From assembly GCF_037975245.1 (NCBI RefSeq), contig NC_092562.1, forward strand, positions 31,374,554-31,438,553: a stretch of DNA of 64,000 nt, in the 5' to 3' direction. Below, piece by piece: positions 13,458 to 24,773 of this stretch (its first letter is position 1; each line of letters starts with the position of its first letter). The translations under genes and the position numbers were made by a program. Under the pieces are notes generated by a model. That model was not told the origin of the DNA. It saw only the letters and a program-made list of their open reading frames with translations, and ran no database searches. Origin of the DNA: Apostichopus japonicus. Its lineage: Eukaryota; Echinodermata; Holothuroidea; Aspidochirotida; Stichopodidae.

Positions 13458-14720
13458 CGGTGGCGGAGCTCGGTGAAGCAGGAAGGAGTATCATAACACA
13501 TGAAGTACAAGAACTGTTTAGAGGGAACCTTATCTCTGGATAATCTTGATAACATCGGCGGTAACTACTCTGTGGTTAATTTCAATACTGATTTAGATGT
13601 AAACTTGATTTGGAAGGCATTGAAATTTTATCCAATTATTAAAGTACGGTTGTGAATATTGATTCAGTTCTGAATGTATACTCTCAGTTACTTGCATATA
13701 TGTATAGATCCACTAGTTAGGTTATACACCACCAACGACAATCTCAAATAGAAAATAAATATACGGAAGTATTTGTACTGGTCTTCTGGTTTGTTCATAT
13801 CGGGTTGCTGTAAAATGTGACGGTCCTTAATTGTTCGCGTATTTATGAAAAGTTCAATTAATCCCTAAATTGAACCTATTGTTTGATTAGCCTGCTATAT
13901 TTATGCTGTAGGATACACGCACATTACCTCACTGTAGTGCTTGCCAAGCACTATGCTCGAGTATTATGTCTGGTGATTGGTAGTACAAAGGTCTGTGGCA
14001 TCCTTACGATGACTAATGGATTGATTCCTGCAGGATGGGGATGGGGAGGGGCGGACCCGATCGAGTGTAGCAGGTGCAAAATCATGAAGCGTATTTCAAA
14101 TAACGTCATCCCGTCTTTGATTGGCGATGGAATCAATGTAGTGAATACAGGGGGACAGGAGCCGGGGGTAGCACTGGGGGAACGTGCCCCCACTATTTAC
14201 CAAAATAGCAAATGTGCCCTACTGCCAAGTAAAATGTGCCCCATTGATGAAGAATTGCCTATTGGATATCTTAAGCCTTTGTTAATTTTAATATTTCATG
14301 TTAATTATTCACGTGCACCATAATACTAGCATACTAACACATCATATATATTTAAGTGATATGGCCGGTGTGTCGGTTTATAGCATAACGAGTGGTAGTT
14401 GTGGAATGACAAAGTGCCCCGCTGATGTTGTGCCCCCCCCCCCACTTTTTGGAAGCTTCCTACCCCCCTAAGTGAATAATAGACCACTCTCCACCCATGA
14501 ATAATGTTTACGCCCTCACGTCTACCATCACACAGTTCAACTACACCTTGCAGGCCTGAGGTTATGACGGGAAGAAAAATCTTAACAAGGAAAACAAAGA
14601 CAAAGAGATGAGAACATGTCGAGGACATTTAGTGTTACTTCCTTTTCTCTGTCTTACGCTCCTTATTTTGCGTTTCTATGGAAACTATTTTGCACTTTAT
14701 CAATCATTCATTAATATCAT

Positions 14721-17700
14721 CTAACAGGAAGTACCAGCGACAAAGTTAACAATGTCTTTGCTTGCTTCGATCGCATCAGATGTAGAGTCGCAAAACGTGG
14801 ACCTTTGAAGGAAAAAGAAAGATATCATGTGATATAGTGAGAAGGTGAATGTGTTTCCAGTTCCAAGGTATTGTTATAATGAAAGGTCTTAGCGGCATGA
14901 ATATTCAAACATTGGCTTTATTTATAGTCATACCTCTGACGTCACCTCCATATGATGACTGGAATAGTATAAGATGTAATGCTTATATAAGCAGCCTACA
15001 TGAACAGTATGAGGTCATGTATTCTCTGTAAGGGTTGTTAACATGTTACCACTCTTTGTTTTATAAGTTTGTCTTTATACAAACTACAAGGTTTCCCGAT
15101 ACATTTACGAATATATTTGAATACACTAGAACAAACGTTTTCACTTTAAACAGTAGTGAGTAACCGATTGGTCGATGTTTATTTCGAGATCCATTTCCTT
15201 CAATTGGTTCAAAAATAAGCACTACCCAAGGATATCCAACATACAAAATCGCCCCCCCCCCCAAAAAAAATAAATAAATAAATAAAAACAAAACAAGAAA
15301 GGCGAATCGTTATCGTGGCCTCACCTCGCCACCGGTAACGTAAGAACCACACACTCGTGACATGCAGGTCTGACCGGGGTACATACAACATTGTGTCTCA
15401 TGCAGGTCTTACGGGGCACGTATAACATTGTGTCTCATTCAGGTCTGACCGGGCACATATAGCATTGTGACACTTTCAGGTCTGTCCGTCACATATAACA
15501 TTGTGTCTCATTTAGGTCTCACCGGGGCACATATAACATTGTGTCTCATCCAGGTCTGACCGAGGCACATACTCCATTGTGTCTCATTCAGGTCTGACTG
15601 GGGCACTTACAACATTGTGTCTCATTAAGGCCTGACCGTAGCACATATAATATTGTGTCTCATTCAGGTCTTACCCTGGCACATATAACATTGTTTCTCA
15701 TTCAGGTCTGACCGGGGCATATATAACATTGTGTCTCATGCAGGTCTTACGGGGCACATATAACATTGTTTCTCATTCAGGTCTGGCCGGGGCATATATA
15801 ACATTGTGTCTCATTCAGGTCTGACCGGGGCACATATAACATTGTGTCTCATTCAGGTCTGACCGGGGCACATATAACAATGTGTCTCATTCAGGTCTGA
15901 CCGGGGCACATATAACATTGTGTCTCATTGTGGTCTGACCGGGCACATATAACATTGTGTCTCATCAAGGTCTGTCCGGGGCACTTACAACATTGTGTCT
16001 CATCCAGGTCTGACCGGGGTACATACTCCATTGTGTCTCATTCAGGTCTGACCGTGGCACATATAACATTGTGTCTCATTCAGGTCTGACCGGGGCACAT
16101 ATAACATTGTGTCTCAACCAGGTACATATAACATTGTGTCTCATTCAGGTCTGACCGTGGCATATACTCCATTGTGTCTCATTCAGGTCTGACCGTGGCA
16201 CATATAACATTGTGTCTCCTTCAGGTCTGACCGGGGCACATATAACATTGTGTCTCATTCAGGTCTGACCGGGGCACATATAACATTGTGTCATATACTT
16301 ACATTCTTCCATCTTGTCCATCAGTGACATCGATCTGATTTACATAAATCTCAGGGTTGACAAAGAGATCCCAGTCCCACCATTTGTACCAATCTGGGTC
16401 GTACTCCCACCTTAACTGGACCCCTACAAGGCTGCCTGGATAAACACTACTGAACGCTATAAAGCTGTACTTGTTATCTGGCTCATATTCCATAGCCTCA
16501 CTGAAATAACAAATCAAACGAATGAATTTAAAATTGATTAGAATCCTCAGAAAATCTCAGAGAAACTGAATCACTTAATTAATAATCATTGCATAGAGAT
16601 TTATGTTATCTTATAGTTATTATTACTATTATGTAATTGTGTTGACGAGTTCTGTGTGGCAGGCTTATAGATCGAGTACAACAGTCATGATTATGAGTAC
16701 AACAACATGAGTACCAGTACAACAACATGAGTACCAGTACAACAACATGAGTACCAGTAATAGACGCAGTAACGAGTACATATAAAAATGTAACTAGCTA
16801 CACCAGGGTCGGGAAGGGAAGGGAAGGGATGGGAAGAGAAGGGAAGGGATGGGAAGGGAAGGGAAGGGAAGGGAAGGGAAGGGAAGGGAAGGGAAGGGAA
16901 GGGAAGGGAAGGGAAGGGAAGGGAAGGGAAGGGAAGGGAAGGGAAGGGATATCGTCTGCATGGACAGAATTACTCACTCATTAAGCTTGATGCTTTCGGT
17001 TATTGAGTTTATCCCGATGAGAGTGACATAAAGATCCCCTTTGTGTTTCTGCGCCTTTCTTGGATCAGAGAAATAAACATCCACTTTATATTGGTAGCCT
17101 GAGAACAAAAGGTTAAAGGGGAAACGTTAATATTACAAATATGTTATTTCAATGAAATTACTGATATCATCAATGAAACGTTGTAGACATCCCTCCACCA
17201 TTCCCTTTAAGAGATAATGCGCCTTTCCCGCACCTTCCCTGCACCCCACATATCAGTTTTATGCCATCTGAGAGTGAACCGTCATAATAAAAGGAACCCT
17301 GCGAACGATCCTAGCCAAATCGATACCTCTGTGCAGATCAGTAGTTAATAACGAGAAGGGACTGTGTAAACAATATTTGAACAGTATAAGAAGTACAGAT
17401 TAACAAGGCACAATAGGATTACCGTCATTTTCTGCACCTGAATTATCTTTTGATCTTTAAAATATCAAATTGCAGATAATGCATGATATCTGACCACCGA
17501 GTGAGTTACATTAACAAAGCATCTAAAAGGAATTGCGATAATGCATGATATGTGAGTTACATCAACATAACATCTTAAAGTAGAAAGAGTCTTAGTCTGT
17601 TTTCATAACAAACAAATCGTTGTTCAAAAGTCCCAGATAATATTCTTTATACAAATACCCTAATGATGCGGACATTTTTAAATGTATCACATTTCAAAGA

Positions 17701-19992
17701 GTAACCAGTGCCAAGTTTATTAAAGAAAAAACAATAAAGGTAAAATTGGTGATATCGCGGGTCAGTTAATTAGTCCCATGTCGTTGCATAGGAATACCCC
17801 TTAAACGTGATTTGGACAGCAAATAGAGGACGCTATACAACAGAATTTATTTATATCAGATATCTAATTAACCGTCAAGTATACCAGTGTTTTAATCTGA
17901 ATTAATTTTGAGTTAATTTGTCACTTTTGACTTTTCATTATAACTACGCAAATTGAAAAAATGATATATCCGTCTTATGGGAAAACAATTGAATTGCTAT
18001 AAGGATATGCACAGTTATTTACAATGCTGATTATGTTGTCCTAAGTAATGACTTAGCTTTCAGCCTTCCAGATATTACTATGGTTTAACTCATCACACTT
18101 CGGGCATACTTTTAGCATCTCTCGGGGAAGCACTTACCAATAGTTGATATTTACCTTGACAGCAAACTTAGCCAACAGATGTTAGCGCGCTGCATGCATA
18201 AACTCAAGTATATTGGCTCAATGTTTTATCATTAGGACCACCATCAACCCTCCCCCCCCCCCCCCTCTCCCATTTCCTTCAAACTAATACTCTTACCTCC
18301 TAGTGGAGTTTCATCATTTGTTCTAATATAGTACACGACATTTTCTCGACCTTCGTCTGGTTTGAGTTCGTCACCATAGAAACCAGCTCTTGCTACTTTT
18401 GTCGTATCGAAGCATTCCCCATTTTTAAACTTATCCCAGCCACCATCACATTCGTAGGCGAGCCATGGAAAGCCATCTGTGACAGACTCCGTGAAGTAAT
18501 CGTAGGCGATCAGGTGGTTACAAACTACGTAATACACCGAGCCTGTATCAAAAATCAAGTGGGAATGCTCTTCATATTTCGGAAATCTGTGACGTCATTA
18601 AGTTAACAGTAGTCGGGTAGTGGGAAATGGTGACGTACTCTACAACATGAGAATATGTAAACAGTTTAGATTTTTTGTAAAAGTTATGTTTATGTAAAGT
18701 GATACATTATGGAGATATTGTGTGGACAGAAAGAGAGTCTTAATTATCTGAAATATAGCTGAAAGATGTGACGGCAGTAACTGAGGGCGTTTGTAGATGA
18801 GTTTCAATGACGTAATTACATTGGTCTCATACCTGTTACAAGTCCATCTTCTTCCCCTATGTGTTCTATTATGCTCTGATCACAGGCTGGCTGCTGTTTA
18901 CCGCCATTCATATAAATATCCACGTGACCAACAGTCTGCATAATTCCCGCACCTGATGGTAATGAAATCAATATTCATAGTTAGTTCATTCCATGGTTCA
19001 GTTTCTGAAAGACTGACATCAACCGATGTAATTGCAAAATCATTTTACATAAAATTATCAAAGCTGAAACAATCGCTGTAGGAAGATAGCCTATATGACT
19101 TGAAATTAATTATGAATTATTGGAGAACGTTAGTCGATTATTAAAAACAGACGTTATCAGCATGATACCTGAAGTTAATATGATGTTAGCATCTGTGTGC
19201 AGTACATCAACAAAGCTAGCATCTGTTGGATCCAGTCGAACAATCGGTTCGGTGCCTTCAAAATAAGGACCAGCTGGATCTAAACCTAAAGATGAAAGGT
19301 CAAAGGTCAAAGGTCAAAATAGCTTACTTTACATCCGGTCTTATCTACAAAAACGATTAGACACTTTTACTAAAATAAATGCAGTATTAGCTAGATAGCT
19401 GAGTAATAACGAGCCATGCAAATGAGTCGGATGGGTAAAACTAATTGATAGAAATATACAAGAATAAAATAAGATTTTGAGAGAATTAACAATTTGTATC
19501 TTAATGAAAAGGACAATTTCCAGGTTTTCAAGGTTGTGTATGGTTTCGACAATTTATCCTTTACCGACTATTTTATGTTTGCTAACAGTAGTTGTACCAG
19601 AGGTCATTGTCTTAAACTCCAAAAGTCGCATAGTAGGATTAATATTCGGCATAACTTTTTTCTAATATAGGGTTGTGAATGAGTGAAATGGTTTGCCTGA
19701 GAAAGTTGTACTTGCAAGTAGTGTCAATGGGTGCTTTGGACAAATACTTTAAGCATTGTAATCGGGTCTGAGTGTTTGTGTCTTCAGTTTTTTTTTCTCT
19801 CTCTCTATAGGGTCCCTGATGGGGACTTAAGTGTCCCTCCTGATCCTTTATTCTACTAAACTAAACTAAACTAATTGATATTCACATCTTGGTCTTGAGT
19901 AACACGTGCTACGTGAACTGAGAACTATACTTAGTGTAATCAGTGTAAAACATGTTTGGAATGAATTGCAGACAATACATATATCAGATATA

Positions 19993-20029
<37 letters not shown>

Positions 20030-23000
20030 ATATATATATATATATTGTTCTGCAGACGAAATGCAAAGAATAGATTACAATACATGAGCAAATTCACTAC
20101 CTGTGATTCTTCCGAGATCAGTGATACGTTCCCCAGCGTAACCGGCCACGTGAGAGCCAAGACTATGTCCAACTATGTGGAAGGTGGCTCCTGTAATACT
20201 GTAATAGGTCTGTGGAATTAGAACATTGTCTTAAATACATCAAAGACAATATGGTCATGTATACGCAAAGATGACATGCATCTCGTGAGACCACAATGGT
20301 ATTATAGTACTGGAATAGCACATAAATATAGGTTTCAGTTAAGCAGGACCCTCGATAAACTGCCCCACCCATATCCCACTCCTCTTCAAACGTCGATTCC
20401 ACTCCGCCGGACTGCTTCCTGTATTCCCATCCATGTGTCTCTTCCAACGAAGCTTCTGTAAACAAAAAAAGGTCTTAAGCATTGTTCTACCGGTTGGCTT
20501 CCCCCAATCGAATTGCGACCAAATTCATTGACATCGGCTTGGGAACATACATGAGAGGACAATAAGCTACATTAATTATTTATTATTATTGCTGTTGAAA
20601 ACAGACTCTGAAGACAGATGTAACATCATTGCATGGGTCAGTACATCTTATTTGGTAGTAATCTTGCTATGTACGTTGCTCTGACGTCACGAGGGCTGAG
20701 CCACTATTTACGATAGGGGATCTCCCAGTCAACTTACCTTGATATTGTTAACCATAAGAGCTACTTCTGCTCCCACGATCCTCGTGTTAGCCGTGGCTTT
20801 GCCATATATCGCCATAGCACCAGGGTGCCAATCAATACGTATGACGTTGTGGTCACCATTATTCAACAAGGCTGTCATCATATCCTGCATCCAAGCAACG
20901 TCACCACTTTCAGTGTACCCATGGCATACCACGATGGTATCACGTGTCGGATCAAAGTGAGAACTTGTAATAGTGGTGATGTCGGATGTAAGGAGCATAT
21001 CTGGCACAGAAGGGTTGCGACGCGTGTTGAGCAGAAACTTTGTGCCGACCTCCTCCCTTGATTCAGGTAACCAACTTATCGGCCTCAGAGGAGGGTCATA
21101 GAATGGACTCCCATTGGAGAAACAACCAATTTCTTCATAACATACTTCATTAGCTGTTAGTAACACAAAGAAAAGATTAGTAACTTTACTATGATCCTTT
21201 TGCATCATACGTTATTGCGAATGTTTAACTCCAAATAAACTGAATAGATTGTGGTATTTTGTATCTCGCCATCGGATCAAGCTATTAATATGGGAGTTGG
21301 GTCGATGTGTTTCTTTCTATACTTGATGTGTATTATGATTATATTTATATCTTAAAATCAGTTTTAAGGTCGTTTTAAGGTCAGTAGATCCATATATGGC
21401 GTATGACGTCATTCCGTGGGTGTATCGAGTTTGTATACGACACACATGGCCTGTGTTGCATTAAATATATACTTGTCGTACATATGTCTACAGTCTATAC
21501 GTTAACAATGTTTACTAATGGCATACTTTCAAAGTAACATTTGAGAAACAGCTAATGGATGCGCTCCATTCAACCAACAGAGTTTAAACTACTTTAACAT
21601 CTTATGTCATCTTTTTATTTATGAGAGGTGAAAAATAATAGTGACTGCTTTTGAATAATCCATGCTATTAGCAAAAAACTGATCAAATAGCATAGAAATA
21701 TTACTCAAGCTCAGTTGTCATGGATGCTAGACCTATTAGCAAGGAAATGTACTCAGCTAATAGCTTCTTGCTAGTAGTACACAACCGTAATTATAATACT
21801 TTGACACTTAAAATTATATCTCTTTCAACTTTGAACATTGAGAAAGACCCATTGTTACGGTTCATTGGAAACGGTACCCGCTATCATGTGTCTTATGATG
21901 TTTAAGAAACACATCACCTATTTATTCAAAAATATATCTGCAAGTCTTGCAATGAGGCTTTAATTGATCTCGCTGCTTTCTGAAATTATGGTTCATTGAA
22001 TTTGCAGAGTAAATTCTTTTGCGATCACATACATACACTGCAGTCATTGTCTTTTTAATGCTATAACTGTAAATGTCACAATACATCGGGGTGGAAGACT
22101 TAGCAAAGTCAATTGCGTAGCAACACCACGGAAGTAACAAGTATACACACAAAGCTTGGACCTACCACGCTGTCATAACAGATGTTACTGTAGCCTAACC
22201 AATTAGCTTATCAGAATCCAACTGATGCTGTTCATTTTTTTATATTTTATATATATATATATATATCTCTTGTCACCAATTCAGTAGAAATTAGAGTGAG
22301 CCGGTGCAGAATAGTATTCAAGTAATAAATATAAAAAAAACGCTAAATATTTTAAGTTTATAGTTCTTTGCGATAGATTCGGAGACTCATCAATCAAAGT
22401 GACATGATTGTCAAGTTTGGCAAACAGCCCATTATGTCAGCTTATCATTGTAATAAACAACTCAAAATATTTAGGAAAACAAGACTTTTGTAGCTTCGGC
22501 AAACAATTTTCTTTAGATGCTTGTTTTATAAAGAAAAATAATATCTAATGGAGGAGTCTTTTAGCAATTGATCATCATGAACTCTATGCAGGAGTCCAGG
22601 GCATTGCACGCATCAATAGCTAATATTAAGAAGAAGATGAACTTCTTGTAAACCTTACAGACCAGAAGTATATATGGAAAGAAAAAAAAGAAGAGAAACG
22701 AATAATAGTTATAGCTTAGGCGAATAGTATTAACAGTAAGAATATGCATAACATCATAGTCTAAAGCTACGTGCATTTTAAGAATGGAATTCTGGAAAAG
22801 GTATAGGCAAGATAACCAACACATGCGATGCATGCAATACATGCAATACAAATGATGTTTGAGCCTTGACCTAGTCATGTGGTCCCGGTCCCGGCCCGGG
22901 CCCTTCTAAACGTCGTTTCTTCCTCATCCCGCCCTCATTGTATTCCAATACCAATGGTGCATCCTAAAAATGGTGAAGCTATGTAAAACACTCTTACCAT

Positions 23001-23046
23001 GGACAAGGAGTCCGAGACTGCAGAAGATCACCAGCAATCGTATCAT
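14721..23046 (-). CDS. Pancreatic-lipase-like triacylglycerol lipase, copy 2 (complete)
   Basis: Complete secreted lipase of 485 residues (human pancreatic lipase: 465). Exons: 22998-23046, 20738-21153, 20101-20209, 19169-19285, 18833-18952, 18297-18542, 16978-17098, 16303-16500, 14721-14802; all joins are GT-AG with phases 1,0,1,1,1,1,2,2. Exon 1 is a signal peptide ([16 protein letters not shown]). The triad is Ser171 in GHSLG, Asp194 in GLDPAGPYF and His280 in VVCNHLIAY; the last falls at the same precursor position as I recall for human PNLIP. A 23-residue lid loop lies between Cys residues before His280. Exons 7-9 form the PLAT domain, and the tiny last exon reads [20 protein letters not shown] and ends in Cys, like the family C-terminus. 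The lid differs in sequence from copy 1, so substrate range may differ. The gene lies upstream of copy 1 in the same orientation, as a tandem duplicate. Confidence 0.93.
15370..16292. repeat. 40-bp minisatellite in lipase 2 intron 8
   Basis: About 22 units with consensus CACATATAACATTGTGTCTC plus ATTCAGGTCTGACCGGGGCA, varying by substitutions and a few deletions. The array runs to within about 10 bp of the 5' splice site of lipase 2 intron 8, so it starts almost at the exon edge. Confidence 0.95.
16675..16765. repeat. 20-bp tandem repeat
   Basis: Three to four copies of AGTACCAGTACAACAACATG, in lipase 2 intron 7. Confidence 0.85.
16808..16949. repeat. (GGGAA)n microsatellite
   Basis: Nearly pure GGGAA pentamers over about 140 bp, with a few GGGAT and AGAGA variants at the left. 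The right end lies about 30 bp from lipase 2 exon 7. The G-rich strand is opposite to the gene. Confidence 0.95.
17464..17580. repeat. Two-copy tandem repeat
   Basis: Two diverged copies of a unit containing GATAATGCATGATAT and GTGAGTTACAT, in lipase 2 intron 6. Confidence 0.6.
19297..19316 (+). promoter_or_regulatory. Triple AGGTCA DR1-like nuclear-receptor half-sites
   Basis: Three perfect AGGTCA half-sites spaced by one A (19297, 19304, 19311). This is the DR1 arrangement bound by HNF4/RXR-type receptors in animals. On the gene's strand the same bases form the pyrimidine tract TGACCTTTGACCTTTGACC just before the exon 4 acceptor of lipase 2. Function is inferred; a chance heptamer repeat is the alternative. 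Confidence 0.4.
19997..20045. repeat. (TA)n microsatellite
   Basis: About 45 bp of TA dinucleotides with one interruption, in lipase 2 intron 3 some 55 bp from exon 3. Confidence 0.9.
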
Positions 23047-23100
23047 CTTTCTGTGAAAGCAAGCGTGGATGTATTTGATGAGATATTCTTAATTCAGCCG

Positions 23101-23109
23101 TTATTTAAA
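23101..23109 (-). promoter_or_regulatory. Possible TATA-like box of lipase 2
   Basis: TTTAAATAA on the minus strand lies about 60 bases before the ATG of lipase 2, a plausible TATA position if the 5' leader is about 30 bases. Confidence 0.35.
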
Positions 23110-24179
23110 GAGGACGTGAGTTTAATCCCACAAGAAACACAACCAGGTGTTACAAGGATTAATTTGATATGCAAATGATAAAAGCACCCCTTATCAGAAA
23201 CTCGAGGAGATTTTGATAAATAAGTACAGCGGCAGCCTTTAAATCCAAATAAATTATCTTCATTTAGTTTTCTTTGAAATCTAACGAGGTCAATTGACAG
23301 CTAGATAGTCTACTGTGTTATTGCAGTATCAGTTATGACTAAGAGGAGGGATTTTAGGGACACCTATCATCATCTTTGTTTTTTGTCTTATCCGAGTTAA
23401 AAATGAATTTATAACCCTCATTACCTTATACTTGTAACCAACATATATAAACAAACAAACAAAGTCTCAAAAGGTGGGTTTCAAATTCGATTTAATTAAC
23501 TTTCCCAATCTGAATTTGATAGGTTTGCAGTACAGACGTCTCGCAACAATGTAATTCAATTCACTGTACTATATGGTTAACTTTAATGAAGGAAAAGTAA
23601 GGAAGGAAATTTCCGAATATTCTTTTATTTTGTCAAAAGCAATTACTACTTTGCTTTTTGTATGTGACGAATCATATACTTATATGGAAAATGTTAAATC
23701 TAAGCAACGAAATGTTGAGAATCGAATCGAAATAAAACCACTGGCTCATTATGATAGGTTAAATCTAGGGTTAAATCTTATTATGGGTAATAGTCGGTGT
23801 AAAGACGTCTGGAGATGGTGAAGAAGGGGTGTGGAAGGAAACGAAATTAACCGGAATTAACCGGTTAAGCGGCTTGCACGGAAGAAAAAGAATTACGCGG
23901 TTAACATGAGTTAACCTTCAAAACTTCACAGGTTAATCCTATTTTTAACAAGATAGCACCGTTTTTTTTTATTTCTATTTTAAAACTTTTATTTCCCCAG
24001 TGTAGCAATTCAAGCTGTCCCCCTCCACTATACCCAATTCATGCGGACGCTCATGATTCGGTGAGCTTTCTAATCTGATTTATCAATTACAAACGCTACT
24101 TTAAGTTCTGTTGTTCTTTCTATAAAATCCTTGGCCTTTTTTTAGAATTAATGTTTCTAATGATATTGTCTGCTTAATA

Positions 24180-24236
24180 CATACGTTTAGCCTTTGAAGA
24201 AGATCCTGCTAGGATCGAAACGTTAGGCCAACTTAC
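24180..24236 (+). repeat. Dispersed hairpin motif, copy 2
   Basis: Plus-strand GCCTTTGAAGAAGATCCTGC followed by TAGGATCGAAACGT and AGGCCAACTTACTT, nearly identical to the inverted copy at about 9600-9655. The stem GATCCT/AGGATC is perfect. Confidence 0.6.
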
Positions 24237-24773
24237 TTTTACACATAATACATACGTTGTTAGTTAGATCGACCTTACCTGATAACCGGTATTGCGCAGA
24301 CTCATGACTCGGTGCTTTGATCGCAATAAGACGACACATACATATTATTTACTTATGGCGTCCCATAACATATAAGAATTGATTCTTGTTTAATTTCACC
24401 TGATCATAAATATATTACAAATGTGCGTTTCACTGAGAACCTTATAAGAACCTCCCCGGGAGGCATAAATTTATGAAAGTTTTAATCGGGCATTGCTAAT
24501 TCAAGCATAACATTATTTTAAATACGGAAAGAGAAGTGAGTGAAATTAAATTGTGCAGTGTCCTTCAAAACGCGTTGAATGTGGAAACAGCCGTCGACTT
24601 GCAATTACCGAGACGTTTTCACTGTATACCGGTACATATAGTTAAATACGCACACGATTTGGTCGCCATGTTCTTGAGAAACAGCCAGTTTTGAACTTCT
24701 TTATATATGTTCGTTTTTCATTATAGACTGTAAATTCAGTCATAACAAACGTTATAACCAATTTGTAACAAAA

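Larger units (their letters stand above)
10028..14720. other. Intergenic region between the two lipases
   Basis: No coding exon was found on either strand. It holds poly-C/poly-G runs near 10400 and 14440, the palindromic TIR-element pair at 12053-13457, and a GTGCCCC-rich stretch at about 14140-14470 that may be another dispersed repeat. The open frames here are short and have no recognisable product. Confidence 0.6.
23047..24773. other. Intergenic region, lipase 2 promoter to GPCR start (divergent)
   Basis: No gene was found. It includes a TTAACC-rich patch near 23845-23940 and the second copy of the dispersed hairpin motif at about 24180-24236. One open frame at 23573-23821 has no recognisable product. 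Confidence 0.6.

Noticed and set aside
16849-17031. Open frame of GREGK repeats
   Set aside because: It is the (GGGAA)n microsatellite and overlaps lipase 2 exon 7 on the other strand.
20395-20460. Possible extra lipase 2 exon (open frame preceded by TTTACAG) between exons 2 and 3
   Set aside because: Exons 2 and 3 join in phase 0 and align with the family without it; no equivalent exists in copy 1.
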